Part shown: in pieces, positions 24,736 through 38,130 of the stretch
How positions within the stretch are numbered: the first letter of the stretch is position 1
Layout: every line of letters begins with the position of its first letter
Source: Floccularia luteovirens
Taxonomy: Eukaryota; Basidiomycota; Agaricomycetes; Agaricales; Squamanitaceae
DNA length: 64,000 nt
Assembly: GCA_009739215.1 (NCBI GenBank)
Contig: VSJF01000006.1
Location: 1,488,001 to 1,552,000 of the forward strand
Reading direction: 5' to 3'
Made by a program: the position numbers and the translations under genes
The notes under the pieces: generated by a model
What the model was told of the DNA's origin: nothing
Database searches by the model: none
What the model saw: only the letters and a program-made list of their open reading frames with translations

Positions 24736-26800
24736 ATGAAGTCTTTCTCTCTTTTACTCCTTGCAACTTCTGTTGCGGCTAGGCCACTCGTTGGTTTCAG
24801 TGATGACCAGTCGACTTTCAGCACTGGAGCTACATATCCCGGTTTCACCCTTGACCTGAATGACAGAAGACTCGTCCAAATAGAAGGTCAAAATCCAGTT
24901 TGGATGACTGAGCTAGATAAGGTGAATCATGATACCTATTAAATACAATACATATCTAACAATGTATTGTAGATTGACGCGAAGGCTAGAGGTATCAAGT
25001 TCTTTGATATGTATATTATATTTCTTCAACGAAGAAGCCCATGTCGTCTCACATATTCAGCACTGATACTCAGGAATTGGGTTTCTCGGCACACACGAGG
25101 CTCCAAAGTGATAGTTAGTCACGCTCACTGCCGAACTACGATCTTATACTAATCCACTTACCCATTACTAGTTACTTATCCCAAGCCAAGCTTGAAAGAT
25201 CAAGTTAAAGCTGTGCTGAAGACCTTATCCACTGATGGTCCCCAAGAGAATCTCAAGAAGTTCTCGAGTTTCCGTACCAGACGTATGTATTTTCATTCCC
25301 TTTCTTCCCATTGACTAAGTAATCGTCTCCAGATTACCGAAGCGACGTGCGAATTGTTCTTGACCTTCCTAGATAAATCTGACATCGCTTGACAGACGGG
25401 TAGACAAAGCCAACAATGGCTCCTCTCTAAAATATCCGAGGTACATATATTTATGGCAACACAAATGCGATGCCAACCTTTTCCATAGATCACGACTGAA
25501 TGGGCTCCGGAGTCACTCCAAAAGAAAATAACTGTAAAGGAATTTTCGCACACTTGGGGACAGAACTCCATAGTTCGTTCGTCCATTTATATTCGACTGT
25601 CCTTTGAGCTAACACATTCTTCCAGATCGTGAGAATTAATGGTACCTCGACAGATGATAATGGGGTTGTCATTGTTGGAGCACATCAAGACAGGTATATA
25701 TTTGTGATAACACCTGAGTTTATAATCTAATTGGAGGATACAGCACTAACATGTGGCCCTTCTTACCTGCACCAGGTTTGTGCCACTCATTTTGACTGAT
25801 ATACTGTCCTGACTTCCGAGTATTTCAGGCGCAGATGGTAAGAGAAATTTCGTTACAGTATCTTCTCTCTCCTACCTAACTCAATATAGATGACGGTTCT
25901 GGAAGTGTTACAATCCTGGAAGCGTACCGCGGTCTTATCGCGTCGAATTTCCAACCCACTCGTCACATTGAATTCCACTGGTATTCAGCTGAGGTTAAAT
26001 CTCCCAAGAGCCGCTATTTCTTCTATTTCGCTAAAACATCGTTTTCCTCCAGGAAGGTGGTCTTTTGGGATCCCAAGCAATTGCCGCGGACTATGAGTCG
26101 CGTTCCGTCCCCGTTGTGGCTATGAGCCAGGCAAGTGTTTGCCATCTCTTCACTATTCATGATAACTTATTTTGCGAATTCAAGTTTGACATGACAGCAT
26201 GGGTCAAGGTATTTCCTAAGTCATTTCCTTCATTAATTTTCTTAACCTCTACTTTAGAGAGGAGCAAGAGAAGAAGTCGGCATTATCACTGATTTTACTG
26301 ATGAGAAGTCAGAATCCTCTATTACAATTCGGAATTCACAACCTGACTTGATGAAATCGTAGATTGTCGAAATTCAACATGGAACTTGTGGACACGTACC
26401 TTAACATTCCTTACGTCGAGGTAAGTATTTTTTCCTACTTTTTACCTACCTATACATAAATCCTAACCCTGTCTGATAGACAAAGTGTGGCTATGCATGC
26501 AGCGATCAGTTGAGAAGTTCCATGTTTTGTTCCCCACCAATGTTACTGATTTTCAAATCTAGTGCTTCATGGATGAAGGCAGGATATCCCGCTTCTTTCA
26601 CCATTGAAAGCAGCTTCGAAAATTCCAACAAGAACATTCATTCCACAAGCGAGTTAGTATTGAGAAATTTCATGCATGAGTTCTGATGATCCTGACACTG
26701 TAAATCCAGCCGGATTGATATTTCCGATGAATTCAGTTTCACCCATATGTTGGAATTTTCTAAATTGGCGGTTGCATTCGTTATGGAACTTGGTTCTTGA
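24736..26800 (+). CDS. Secreted M28-family zinc aminopeptidase (copy B, intact)
   Basis: This is a leucine-aminopeptidase-type enzyme that trims peptides outside the cell. The ATG at 24736 starts [20 protein letters not shown] (signal peptide), then a propeptide with [14 protein letters not shown] and PVWMTELDK. In-frame splicing gives [54 protein letters not shown] and HTWGQNSI. The co-catalytic zinc site is complete: VGAHQDSTN (His), [16 protein letters not shown] (bridging Asp), [12 protein letters not shown] (catalytic Glu-Glu), IITDFTDE.., and [18 protein letters not shown], whose His codon is split by an intron. The end is [20 protein letters not shown], stop at 26798-26800. About a dozen introns, one with a GC donor (26131), give about 385 residues. 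It has its own TATA box. Paralog of the pseudogene at 12341-13360. Confidence 0.9.
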
Positions 26801-27588
26801 TTTGTTGAATTCAAACATTATTGTCCCGCGTATAGATAGTGTGTTCCCTAATTCCTGGCATGATAAGATCAATTTTATTTGTGAATTGATCAACAGGCAC
26901 TGTTGCAGACAGTTGTGATCTGCCACCCAATAGCTTTGAGGATTCTCGAGATGGGAAGACTACCACAACGACAGTAAGAATATTATGACCGAAGCATCAG
27001 CAGTTTTGTAATAAAACACTTCCGAGTGCTCAAGAGTCCATTATTGAAAGAGTCCGCTGAGAAAGACATGCTAAGTATTTTTTAAAACTGAAACCATTTA
27101 TTATTACTGATCATGATAAATGACGATATCTTCCTTGTAATGTGAAGCGTATATCCCCCGAAAAGAAAAAAGAGAGCTTTAACCCCAAACCGCCGTTCGA
27201 TCAATACCACTAGCCGGAGAAGTCGTAACGTTGGATATCCCTACTTGATTTGAGACATGCGCACGTGGTTAATAACTTATACTAATAGTAAAAGGTTCAC
27301 AAGTTCACCACAGTCGAATATCGATTGGGCTCATGAATAGTGTTACTCCATCGATTTAAAGTTGGAAGTCTATGCCAAAAATTCGCTTGCAATTGAACCC
27401 TGTAAGATTTTCGCGGGGTGCGACATCATAGACTGACCTATTGTCGTGCATAAAGGATGTTTATAAATCAGAGACAGGAGTCCAGTCTTTGCCTTGTAGG
27501 TTTCAGTATTATCAAATTCACTGATTTAAATCTTGACCAGGTCAAAATAATCGCTCGTTATCGCCCACCTTAAAATTATATTTCTGCA
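26801..27588. other. Spacer between the M28 and quinone oxidoreductase genes
   Basis: No gene recognised. A short open stretch near 26903-26970 (VADSCDLPPNSFEDSRDG) has no start and no known relatives that I can name. Confidence 0.3.
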
Positions 27589-28424
27589 ATGTCGCCTGCT
27601 AGAATTGCCATAATCATTTATACCATGCACGGACACATCGGAAAGAGTGAGCAGAAATGAGTATGTTCTTTGCCTCTCGCTGATGTACGCAGTGGCCGAG
27701 GCAATTAAAGCCGGTATAGAGGGAGCAGAGGGTCAAGTGCAGATATTTCAGTAAGGTCCGTTTCGTCAACCACTTAATAACCCTAAACGCTATTTTCAGA
27801 GTGGCAGAAACGCTGGAACCGGGAATTTTGGCCAAGATGCACGCTCCTCCCAAGCCTCCGTATCCGATAGCAGATATGACCACGCTCACGGGGCACGATG
27901 CTTTCCTTTTTGGAATCCCAACGCGTTATGGTAATATGCCAACACAGTTCAAGGTATGGGCACCAAAAACATGTTCCAACGTCTTTCCTTATATCCCTGG
28001 ATAGGCATTTTGGGATCAAACCGGAAGACTCTGGACAGAGGGTGTTCTGGCTGGCAAATACGTGGGCGTTTTTGTTTCTACTGGAACTATGGGTGGTGGG
28101 CAGGAGGAAACCGTTGTTACAGCGATGTCAACCTTTGTGCATCATGGAATGATTTATGTGCCTTTCGGCTACTCCACTGCTTTCGAATTGATGGCCCGAA
28201 TGGATGAAGTCAGAGGAGGTTAGTATTCATTGGATCTTCCATATGCACTTGTTGACCCGATGGGGTTCTAATATCCTGTGTTAGGTTCTCCATGGGGTGC
28301 CGGTACTTTGGCTGCTGCTGATGGTTCCAGGACTCCCACTGCCTTGGAGCTTGAACTCGCTCGACGCCAGGGTAAATCGTTCTCCAAAACCGTATCAAAG
28401 GTACAATTTTCTAGGGAACAGTAG
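27589..28424 (+). CDS. Flavodoxin-like NAD(P)H:quinone oxidoreductase (WrbA/Pst2 type)
   Basis: This FMN enzyme reduces quinones by two electrons and protects against redox cycling. Yeast homologs Pst2, Rfs1 and Ycp4 sit at the cytosolic side of membranes (eisosomes). The ATG at 27589 gives [19 protein letters not shown], the N-terminal FMN phosphate loop, continuing after an intron with [23 protein letters not shown]-binding blocks follow: [19 protein letters not shown], then [53 protein letters not shown], and [20 protein letters not shown]. The end is [12 protein letters not shown] with TAG at 28422-28424. Five introns, about 205 residues, the normal size. The residue after TMH is Gly where many relatives have Y/W-type residues in the loop; I draw nothing from that. 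Confidence 0.9.
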
Positions 28425-29267
28425 CTTATATAAATTGCCAAGAGTGGTAAGATTATTGTAATATCAGTTTCCTTGCAATGCCAAAAAATGTTCGAAATCG
28501 CATTCGAGTCACTTCAAGTCCAAATTATTGAAGGATCTATCACGTACTTGGTGCATCTCAAGAGTTTGGAACACGGAGGGACTATGATTAAGCGTATATG
28601 TGCGTTCATTAAACCTGGTACCTTGTGTGTCAGGGAAATAAGTGGATTACTTCGAGTAGACAGGGGCCAAAAGTGAACTGATACACCAGCTGGTGTCTAA
28701 GAAAAGTTGTTCGTCTTTTTGTCTACGACCTGTAAACGTGCGCGGGCTGTTACTTTTACGTTTCTTATGGAAGAGTTACTCCTGGGAAAGCCCTCCTCTA
28801 CATTGAAGACAAAGCTGAAAACTAAGAGAAGGCGAAATGTCGGTGATGAAGCAAGTAGGTTCAGGTTGTTTAATCCGAAAATATTGCGAAGATATGAACA
28901 AAGACTTGACGCTACGTGTTATGACCAAGTGAGTGTATGCGGACGATGCGGACGACGAAGAAGTAGAATGCCGTGATCCATCATTTATCTCGGAGACGCA
29001 CGTTGGCACTGCCACCATATTATAAGCAAATCAATATGACTCAATCACCTGAATTGCTCTTGCTGTCTACTTGGCTCTTATCTACTAGTATCTCTTCGCT
29101 CTCTAGCACTCAGGACTCAGCAGCTTCAGCCTCGTCTTCATTCTGAACTACTTGATACATTCCATTCGATAGCTTGGCCGTTTGTTACCGCTTCATAGAC
29201 AAGACGACTTTGAGAGGGTTTCTAAGAAACACCCTCTGGGTCGTTAAGTCCATCCCCCAAACTTTTT
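28425..29267. other. Spacer between the quinone oxidoreductase and BTB genes
   Basis: Short frames (for example 28473-28676 and 28707-28976) show no domain and no exon pattern that I can support. The last 150 nt before 29268 are the likely promoter and leader of the BTB gene. Confidence 0.3.
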
Positions 29268-32200
29268 ATGACCTTGCTCCATGACCTACTTAACACACGG
29301 AATCAGCAAGGCTTCCAGCGCTTGCTGGATATCGGCTATGAACGTGGACAATCCAGTAATGTAGCCAACAGTAGCAACAGCGGCGGAAAGTCTTGGAGTC
29401 GCCGAGGAACATTGGGTCCAGCTTTATCCATAGATGTCAATGGACGCGACTGGCTCGGAAGGGCTGCTCTCCATATAGCTTGTACTTCTCTCGAGAACAT
29501 TGAATTTGTACGGGCTCTTTTGAAACACCCCGGTATAAATGTGAATATCCAAGATAAAGAGAACCACTGGACCCCTTTGCACAGAGCATTGTACAACGCA
29601 AATTTCCCTGCTGCGTAAGCATTCTGTTGGTTGCTGATTCAAATGATTCGTCATTGACGTCATCGGTAGTTTGTTGCTCCTTCAACGCTCTGATATCGAT
29701 ACATCGCTGAAGGACCTTGAAGGATATACAGCGTTCGACTTGTATAATTCTACAGTAAACGAAACAAAACCAAGCATAGAACAACTTACAGGTCAACTTT
29801 TCACTTGGGGCGCAAATAGGTAACCTCTTGATCGTATTTATTTCGTAATTGAATTTTTTAATGTGTCATAGAAATGCTGCTCTCGGTTTTGGTGATGGTG
29901 GCGATAGGACTTTTCCCGACCAAGTAACTATACCAAAGAAGGAGGATATCATCGAAGTTGGAAAACAGAGTGTCGCAGCGAGATTCGCCCCTATCCAGAT
30001 TCGTCAAGTGAAAATGTCCAAACTTCATACTGGTATGGTCAATTTATCTACTGGAATTGGAAGGGTGCTAACGGAAGATAGGTGTCGTCACATCCGAAAG
30101 TGGTGGTAACCTTCTTATATGTGGATTTGGTAGTGGAGGACGGTAAGTAATCGTTTCCGAATATCTTCTCACTCAACAGTCTCTGTTGTAGACTCGGTCC
30201 AGGGCAACATATGCAATATAGCCTCAAGTCTCTTCCGCAATTTTCTCATAAAGTTGTCTCTATCGCACTTGGCCAGGATCATACGCTTGTTCTGTTAGAT
30301 ACCGGTGAAGTGTTTAGCTGGGGATTAAATCGATTCTCTCAACTGGGATATGTCGTGGAGCTGTCTACGACGGGACGCTCGGAAGAGCCCATCCAATACA
30401 CCCCAAAGAAAATACCATCGCTTAAGAAGGAAGTGGTGAGAGGAGTTGCTGCATCAAAAACAGTCTCTGCTTGCTGGACTCGGGAAAAGTTGTTCACCTG
30501 GGGCACGAATGGCGGCCAGCTTGGTATGTGCCTCATCCTTAATAGCGCATATATTTCGTGTCCGCTCAATAATTTGTTAGGTTATGACAAAACCACACAG
30601 CCGGTGCAAATTCTCCCCCGAGTAGTTACAAAGGTATCGAGTCCAGTTGTGGATGTCTCTCTGAGTGTTAGTTTCGCATTCAATCACTGCTCGCAACATT
30701 CTCACCACGATTATTAGGATTCTGTCATGGCTTGTCTCCTTATCACGAAGCAGGTAGAATGTGTCTGGAATGATCGAGTCTATAGGGTCAAGTATGTTAT
30801 TGCAGTCTCCGAGTTGTCAATTACTTATCGTGAATTTCAGTTTCCCAACTGCATTTCCTTCAGAAATCCAACCATATCGTCCTCCTCAAGCCACTAAGGA
30901 TGCACATATATCCAAGATAACCAGTTGCGACGAAACTTTTGCTGCCCTATCATCTAATGGCGAAGTTTTCATATTCCAAGTTCCTAGTGTTTCGGATGTC
31001 GACACTAATTCAGGAAAGGCGGGACCCACCTTCAAACCCCAAAGGGTTTGGGCACTTCGGAAGAAGTTTAGTGCAGTCAAGGTCCGTCATTCATTCTATG
31101 TAGCACTACATTGTGGAATTCACCTTAGTTAGGATGTCGCGCTTGGCTCAGATGGATCAATCATCATATGCACGGAGTCGGGCCATGTTTTCGTGCGTAC
31201 TCGTAATTCAAAGAGTGGCCAAAATGTATCAGGGAAGATGTTCAAGTTCCAGCGAATACCCTATATTCAGCGCATCACCCAGGTGTGTGCCAACAGCACG
31301 GGAGCTTTTGGAGCACTACGCATGGATTACCAACCGAATCGTATTGCTATACACGGTAATCTGATCGCGCAGGACCTTTCTAGTATGCAACCATATGTTC
31401 GCATGTATGGCTCGATAGAAGGATGTGTTCCTGATGTCTTATCTGGAGTTTTTGGCTTGCCCGGGGATAAAAATTATCAAGACATCAACAAAGCCCTACT
31501 CGAAGATGATGACGACTTTGATGACTACGGAATAACGAAAGATATCCAGAGTGTTCGTGAACTCTGTCTCGTCATAGTCAATGAAAGAGATGCGCGCCGT
31601 ATGAAGTCTAGTGATGCCCCTCTTGATAAAATGCCACTCCCCTTAGGAGCCGATTCTTTCATTCAAGTACAGTCCGGCGCTGAAATTCCAGTGCATCGCG
31701 TTATACTTTCTGCCAGATCCGACCTTATTTGTTCTGTCTTTCTTGGAGGGAGTGTTCAAGATCCGGAATCAGGCATGTCCATGCGTCTTTTACGGACAAC
31801 ACCTGTACCAGGCGCAAAGAAAATCCCGCGTCTTTCAATATCTGGATGTCAACCCATGGCTGTTCTCATATTGCTTCATTACCTATATTCCGATAGTGTA
31901 TTGGCTATCTGGGACCGCCGCATCTCCATGGCTCTTGAGGAAATGTTCAAATTTCTGAAAATCAATCCTTCCCAAGTCAAGGCTGACTTACAAGCTTTAG
32001 CACGTTTTTTGGACCTTCCAATCCTAATCACAGTTCTTGAACCTGTAGTAAAGCGCATACCTGCACCTTCCATGTCAAAGGATCTCACACGCTTATTCCG
32101 AGAATCTCAAGGGCATAGCCATTTCACTCTGGATTCGTCCCCGTTAACGCCAGATGTCATCTTACAACTTATTGACACTGACGTTTATTGTCACTCAATC

Positions 32201-34179
32201 ATTCTCAGATCACGCTCCGAATTTTTCGCTAATTTCTTCCTTGATGGGGAGTGGACACACAAGCGCTGGGATGCTTACGGGATGATCAGGATCAATATGA
32301 AACATTTGGATTCTCACACGATGGAATACATTCTTCGTTATATGTGTTGTGGTGAAGACATGGAGATGTTCGATTTCTTAGGTATGTTTGGCCACATGCA
32401 CAATCGAGTATTAAGTAATGTTCAAATAGATTTCGCAAAGTCTGTAGATGATGTCATAGAGTTTATGTTTGATGTCCTGTCTGCTGCAGTAAGTGTCAGG
32501 CAAATCATTGATTTACACATCTTATACACCTAATACCGCCACAGAACGAGTTGCTTTTGGACCGACTGGTATTGTTGTGCTCACATGTGATTCTTACGTT
32601 CCTCAATGTTCAAAATGCTTGTTATATCCTTGCGGATGCAACACATTTCAATGCGGAGCAACTGGTAGAAAGGCTGCAAAGTTACATAACCGTCAATATG
32701 GAGATATTTTTGGAGAGTGGGATGTTGGATGACCTGCCATATCAACTGGTCAAACAACTTGCTAAGTTTGCCCAAAACAAACAGAAGGAAAAATCGCCGA
32801 TTTCGAGATCCAACCACCTAGTTAATCTTGCGCTAGAAAGACAAGCGGAATGGTTATCTCAGCAGGATATTCCGGAGCCTATTGTACGGTCGCTAAAGGA
32901 TGTCCTTCGAAGAGACGTGAAATCTTCGCCTCCTGCATCCAGCAAGAAACCCGTCCGTTTCACTACATCGGACTCTCCACTAAGCAGCCCCAAAGTTCTA
33001 CCTCAAAAGACCATCCGTCGACCGCCTTCAGGAGATGATATATTCGTTATGGATGATAACGAAGTTGTATCTCTTCAGATGGAGCCTCCAACTAATCAGC
33101 TACACATGCCAACAATCCCGTCCGTGGCAAAACCAACAACCTGGAAAGCATCCTCTGTTCCTCGGTGATCAAACTTTCTTATGACAGACGTATTCTTACT
33201 GATTGAGATAACAGAGTTGATATGAAAACGCTTATGGCTGAAGAAGCTGCAGGAATTCCACCACAACCTGGGCCGCATAACAATAAAACCCGACCCGTTG
33301 AAATCAAGCGTACGATGCTCGGTACACCAACCGAATCATCTGGACCGGATCAAACTTTGCGGTCTTCAACTTCATGGACAGACCAACCTAATCGACTCAA
33401 GGGTACTCAAGTATCGGGATCGTCCACTGTATCGGTTGCAACCGCATCAACGAGCTCTTTACGTGCAGATAAGTCGCCTGTGTTATCCATGACGCCTAGA
33501 CCACCACCACCAAGTCCTTCTTTGAATCCGAATCTCGGACCTGTTATCACGCCGACAAAACAATCATCATCGAAATCAAACCTGATAACAAGTCCTCAAG
33601 GGGTTCGCAATATTTCGTAAGTATTGACTATGGTTGTTGCGGTACCAATCTGACAGTAGTTTTTTTTCTACTAGAGGGGGAAAGGCTTGGACATTGCCAC
33701 CTGTACAAGCTGTCTCTGCCACCTCGCCATCGCCATCAAGGTCTGGGTTGTCCTTTATTGCTATCCAGCATGCGCAGCTCGAGCAAGATGTCAAGCCCGT
33801 GCGAGAAAAGCGGTCTTTGCTTGAAATACAGGAAGAAGAAAGGTCAAGGCAAGAAGAGGAGGACTTCCTCAAATGGTGGACGGCTGAGGAAGCGCGCGTC
33901 AAGGAGGAGACAGAATTGCTTGCACGGTTCCAGGCAGAGCATACCCAGGCTAAAACCCCCAAAGCCGGGAACAGGAAGTTCGGTGGCAAATCTGATAGTA
34001 AGGCTGGAGGTGGTAAGAGGAGAACACAGACCACTGTTGAGGAGCAAAGCAGTAGGCGGGGTGAACCATCTGGAGCAGGAGGCGACGCACCGCAAAATAT
34101 CCAAGATTCTACTAATCGTCCCAATGTCTCAAAGCCAGCTCTCCACAAAAACGTCAAGAAATCGAATCCAACTAAATAA
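29268..34179 (+). CDS. Ankyrin-RCC1-BTB/POZ protein, IBTK/Btb3 type
   Basis: This resembles human IBTK and fission-yeast Btb3, adaptors that bring substrates to CUL3 ubiquitin ligases. The ATG at 29268 gives MTLLHDLLNTRNQQGFQRLL. Two ankyrin repeats follow (DWLGRAALHIACTSLENIEF; NHWTPLHRALYNANFPAALL). RCC1-like repeats span about 29800-31130: LFTWGANRNAALGFG, LLICGFGSGGRLG, VFSWGLNRFSQLGY, LFTWGTNGGQLGYD. A first BTB domain (about 31660-32100: DSFIQVQSGAEIPVHRVILS, RSDLICSVFLGG) and a second (about 32140-32700: DVYCHSIILRSRSEFFANFF) follow. The last third is polar and Pro/Ser-rich, with a charged coiled-coil (ERSRQEEEDFLKWWTAEEAR, about 33840) and a basic end. About 12 introns give roughly 1,450 residues. 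Ends 178 nt from the convergent HSP78 gene. Partner and substrate are inference only. Confidence 0.87.
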
Positions 34180-34357
34180 TAACTGTTTTACGTTCATATT
34201 ACTTTGTTTTTTCACATAAGGATCGCTAAACTAAGAGTTATACATATATATACTAAAGATTTATGTTGTAGTGATGTATAGAATATGAGTAGGGTGTTTT
34301 GCTTTTCAATGTTAATTGCGCTGAGTAGTGTGAAGTTTTAGTGCTTTAGCTTTAGTA
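34180..34357. other. Short convergent intergenic region
   Basis: The 3' ends of the BTB gene and HSP78 meet here with 178 nt between stop codons. AT-rich text including a TATATATA run at 34242-34250 probably serves both poly(A) sites. Confidence 0.4.
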
Positions 34358-37300
34358 TTAATCTATGTTGTCGTGGCTTTCTTTGGGGGATTGTCCCAGA
34401 CCAGGGTGAGCTCCAGGATCAGAACGTGCAAAGGTAGAGTCTGGTGGATGATTTTCGTGAATATCCAGCTTGCCCTCTTGGGAGACACGAATCTGGACCG
34501 TATCTCCATCCCTACATTAATTGATAAATATTTCTTTCCCATGCTGAGAAGCGAAATGCCAACAGACCTTATTGTGCCTTTCAGCAACTTCTGAGCCAAA
34601 GGGAATAGAACATCCGTGCGTACAACTCGAGCAATAGCTCGTGCACCGTAAACATCTGAATATCCTTGCTGAGCTAACCAATTTCGTGCTGCATCGTCGA
34701 CATTGAGAGATATTCTACGAGACTTCAATCTATCAGCAACATCATTGAGACGTAAGGAAACGACGGCTAGGATGGATTCCCGAGAGAGCTTGTTGAAGAC
34801 GAGCATTGAGTCCAATCGGTTGAGTAATTCTGGAGGGAAATATTCAGATGTGCGCTCAAGGACCTCTGATTTGGCTTGATCAGTGACGACCCCGGTATTT
34901 GGATCGCAGGCGGTAGTATGAGCCAGTATATCGCTGCCTGCAAAAGGTTGTCTAAACACGATTTTAATTTACCAACATTTAAATAACATACCAAGGTTGC
35001 TCGTGAGGCAAATGATAGTATTCTGTTTATTTTTGATCATAATCAGCGCGTTGTATTGCACACAAGTGATACCGACTAACCTTGAAATCGACCTTTCTTC
35101 CTTGGCTGTCGGTAATAACACCCTCGTCTAGGATTTGAAGTAAGATCATGGCAACGTCCTCATGGATAAAAGTTTTTAGACTCGTTGAGTATAACACAAC
35201 TGGCCATAATTTAATTACCTTGTGAGCCTTTTCGAGTTCATCAAGTAGGATGACAGCTGAAAAATAACTTGAGTTGCATGCTTATCAATTATAAAATACC
35301 AAGATTAAGAACATACCATATGGCTTTCGTCTAACAGCTTCCGTCAGCTGGCCTACAAACATATCATATCAGCTATAATAAAAGCGAATTACGTTTATGT
35401 ACTTACCACCCTCTTCAAATCCGACATAACCAGGCGCTGCTCCAATGAGTCGTGATATTGTATGCCGATCATGATACTGAATAATACTCAGTTGAATAAA
35501 AAGCTAATTTGAATGAGAACCACATACCTCAGACATATTTATCGTGATCCTGCGCAATTAATCATTTACGATCAAGAGATACTTGAAAATGGAACGAGGA
35601 TTTACGCACAGTCCACGTTGTTCATCATTGAACAAAAATGCCGCAAGAGCTTTGCACAATTCCGTCTAATGAAGGAGGGTGTAGATTAAGCTTATATGAA
35701 TGACGGGTTAAAATAAGTGGATAAATTGTACCTTTCCGACACCTGTTGGTCCCAAAAACAAAAAGGAAGCTACGGGACGATTTGGAGCTTGCAACCCGGC
35801 TCGAGAAATGCGTACAGCATCACTTATAGATTCCACGACGTGATCTTGGCCTACGACACGCTTACGGAGGGAATCTTCCATCTGCAGACATGAAATCAGT
35901 CTTATTTAGTAGCAATGGAATACTGGTCCGTACATGAACAAGTTTATCTCGTTCTCCCTTCAAGAGGTTCTGGACTGGTATTCCTGTCGACTTGGCGACA
36001 ACACGAGCAATGTCATTGGAAGTGACTCGGTCATGTAAAAGACCAAATCCATCGCCTTTAGCTTCCGAGCCGTTTTCTGATGGTAGCTGTCGCTCTAAAT
36101 CTGGTATAGTGGCGAAGCGCAGACGTGAAGCAAGTTCGAACTGTCCTTGTCGTTGTGCAATCTCAAGTTGGAGCTTGTAGTCTTCCAGTCGTTTCTTAAT
36201 ATTTTTGATTTTGTCAAGACGTGCGCGTTCTGTGATAGTGCACATCATGAGGTTTCTGCATGGATACATAGAAAATGATATGGTTACCAGCTAACCAAAC
36301 TCCTTCGAGTTCGCTGGCCTCGTTTCTCTTTACTTTCAACTCGGCTTCCACTTTGTTGCGCCTCTCCACGCTGAATACATCAGACTCATTCTTCAAACTC
36401 TCGAGTTCAATTTGCAACATCATTATTTCGCGATCCAGAGCTTCAAGCTCATCTGGCTTGCTTTCCTGCGCGAGCCTCAAAGACGATGCAGCCTCATCTA
36501 CGAGGTCAATAGCTTTGTCAGGGAGAAAACGGTCAGAGACATAACGTGCGCTATAAACCGCAGCTGGGTACAAAATGTTAAAAAACAGACGGTCTGTTTG
36601 GTTTGTGATTCGGGTCACCTGTTACTAACGCTCCATCCGAAATTTCTACCCCATGATGAACCTCATAGCGTGATTTCAATCCACGGAGGATTGATATTGT
36701 CGAGGATACAGAAGGCTCGTCAATAGTAACAGGTTGAAAACGTCGCTCTAAGGCAGCGTCTTTTCCAATAGTCTTGCGATATTCATCGGCTGCAGTTTAT
36801 AGTGAGCAATGGATTATAGTATTATATTAGCAAAATCTGCCTACGTGTAGTTGCACCTACAAGCTGTAATCCTCTTGCAAGTGCGGGTTTTATCATTTGA
36901 CCAGCATCTATACTGCCTTCTGCTTTACCAAGGTTAAAGAGTGTGTCTAGCACACAATCAACCATCAAATTAGGGTCAAATATAGAGGTTTTTTTTTCAA
37001 AACTACTTACGGACTTCGTCAATAAAACATATCACTTTTCCAGCCTATATATGCGCTATTAACTTGTATCTCTATGAGGTCATGCGAAAATTGACTCGCC
37101 TCATCTTCAATATCGCGCAACAGGGCTTTGAATTTTTCTTCGAACTGTCCACGAATGCCGGAACCGGCCATAATGGCAGATAAATCTATGGAAAGCACGC
37201 GTTTACCGTGTAGGGACTATGAGGACCGTTAATCAATTCTTCTATAGGCTTTCATTAGAACATTAGTAGATAACTACCCACTTCAGGCACTTCTTTGGCA

Positions 37301-37974
37301 ACAATTCGACTTGCAAGTCCTTCGAGAATAGCAGTCTTACCAACACCAGGTGGACCAATAAGCTAATAGGAGTTGACTTTTCGATTCCTGAGAAAGGATA
37401 CAATTTTACGTACGACGGGGTTTGACTTTGTTCTCCTGGACAATACTAAGAAAAAATCAGTGCTTGAGTTAAAAAAGCATGGAGTAAATACTTTGTATTG
37501 TACGTCGGATTTCTGCAAAAAATTTCATATATGCATATACTACCTGGTTGACTCTAATACATACCTTCGTCTCTCCCAATAGTAGGGTCCAGCTTCCCTT
37601 CCTTTGCTAGTTCAGTCAAATCAACACTCTGAAGGCGGTACTTTAGTAGCCAGCGCGAGCTAAAGCGAATGATTGCTCACGTATTCTTTCAATGCGTCAC
37701 CCTTCTGATGTTGTGCACCTAGACTGAAACCGGGAAATCCTCCACCGTTACCCCTGTTCCCTGGTGGAGTTGCATACTGTCGAACAAATATACTAGAATG
37801 TATCGTTGCATGGGTGGGCGGTTTCTGATGAAATGGTAGAAGCGATTTTTTAAATGATGATATATCTCGACGGGGAAGGCATGCAGAAGGTACAAGCATG
37901 AGAGGTGCGGGCCGGACACGCGTCCGGACATATCGTAGCGGAATACAACTTGATTTTGAAGTGAAAAGAGTCAT
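34358..37974 (-). CDS. HSP78: Mitochondrial ClpB-type disaggregase Hsp78
   Basis: This AAA+ disaggregase works with mitochondrial Hsp70 to solubilise aggregated matrix proteins. It begins [20 protein letters not shown] with an Arg-rich presequence, then a Gly-rich linker ([17 protein letters not shown]). It goes straight to [20 protein letters not shown], so the ClpB N-domain is absent as in Hsp78. NBD1 has [20 protein letters not shown] (Walker A) and VICFIDEV (Walker B), with [20 protein letters not shown] and LQLVGATT. The middle coiled-coil domain covers about 36540-36130. NBD2 has [40 protein letters not shown], and [13 protein letters not shown], and [20 protein letters not shown], and [14 protein letters not shown] near the end. 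The C-terminal exon ends [10 protein letters not shown]. About 15 introns, roughly 800 residues, no lesion found. Confidence 0.93.
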
Positions 37975-38130
37975 TCTCTGAAGATACGGACTTTTCGTAC
38001 AACTGAGTCTCCTCCTTGCTTACTTCAGAACTCTGATTCTGCCTCGGGACGAAGTTTGACTGTGAGAGCAAGAAAGCAGCTTCAATAAATATGACTTTGT
38101 TTGTTTATTCTTGCGGCAGTCGAACATAAC
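37975..38130. promoter_or_regulatory. Bidirectional promoter, HSP78 / NOP8-like
   Basis: Only 156 nt separate the two start codons, so both genes must share this promoter region. AATAAATA at about 38083-38090 is the one TATA-like string. I looked for canonical heat-shock elements (alternating GAA/TTC units spaced by two) and found only off-phase GAA and TTC triplets around 38026-38040. Confidence 0.5.

Noticed and set aside
28473..28976. Two short frames between the quinone oxidoreductase and BTB genes
   Set aside because: They show no domain and cannot be joined by splice sites; probably chance.
31193..34179. Treating the long exons of the BTB gene as separate genes
   Set aside because: Consensus introns join all exons in frame and the domain order matches one known protein type.
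37975..38130. Heat-shock element in the HSP78 promoter
   Set aside because: GAA and TTC triplets are present but not in the alternating 5-bp phase needed; not supportable by eye.
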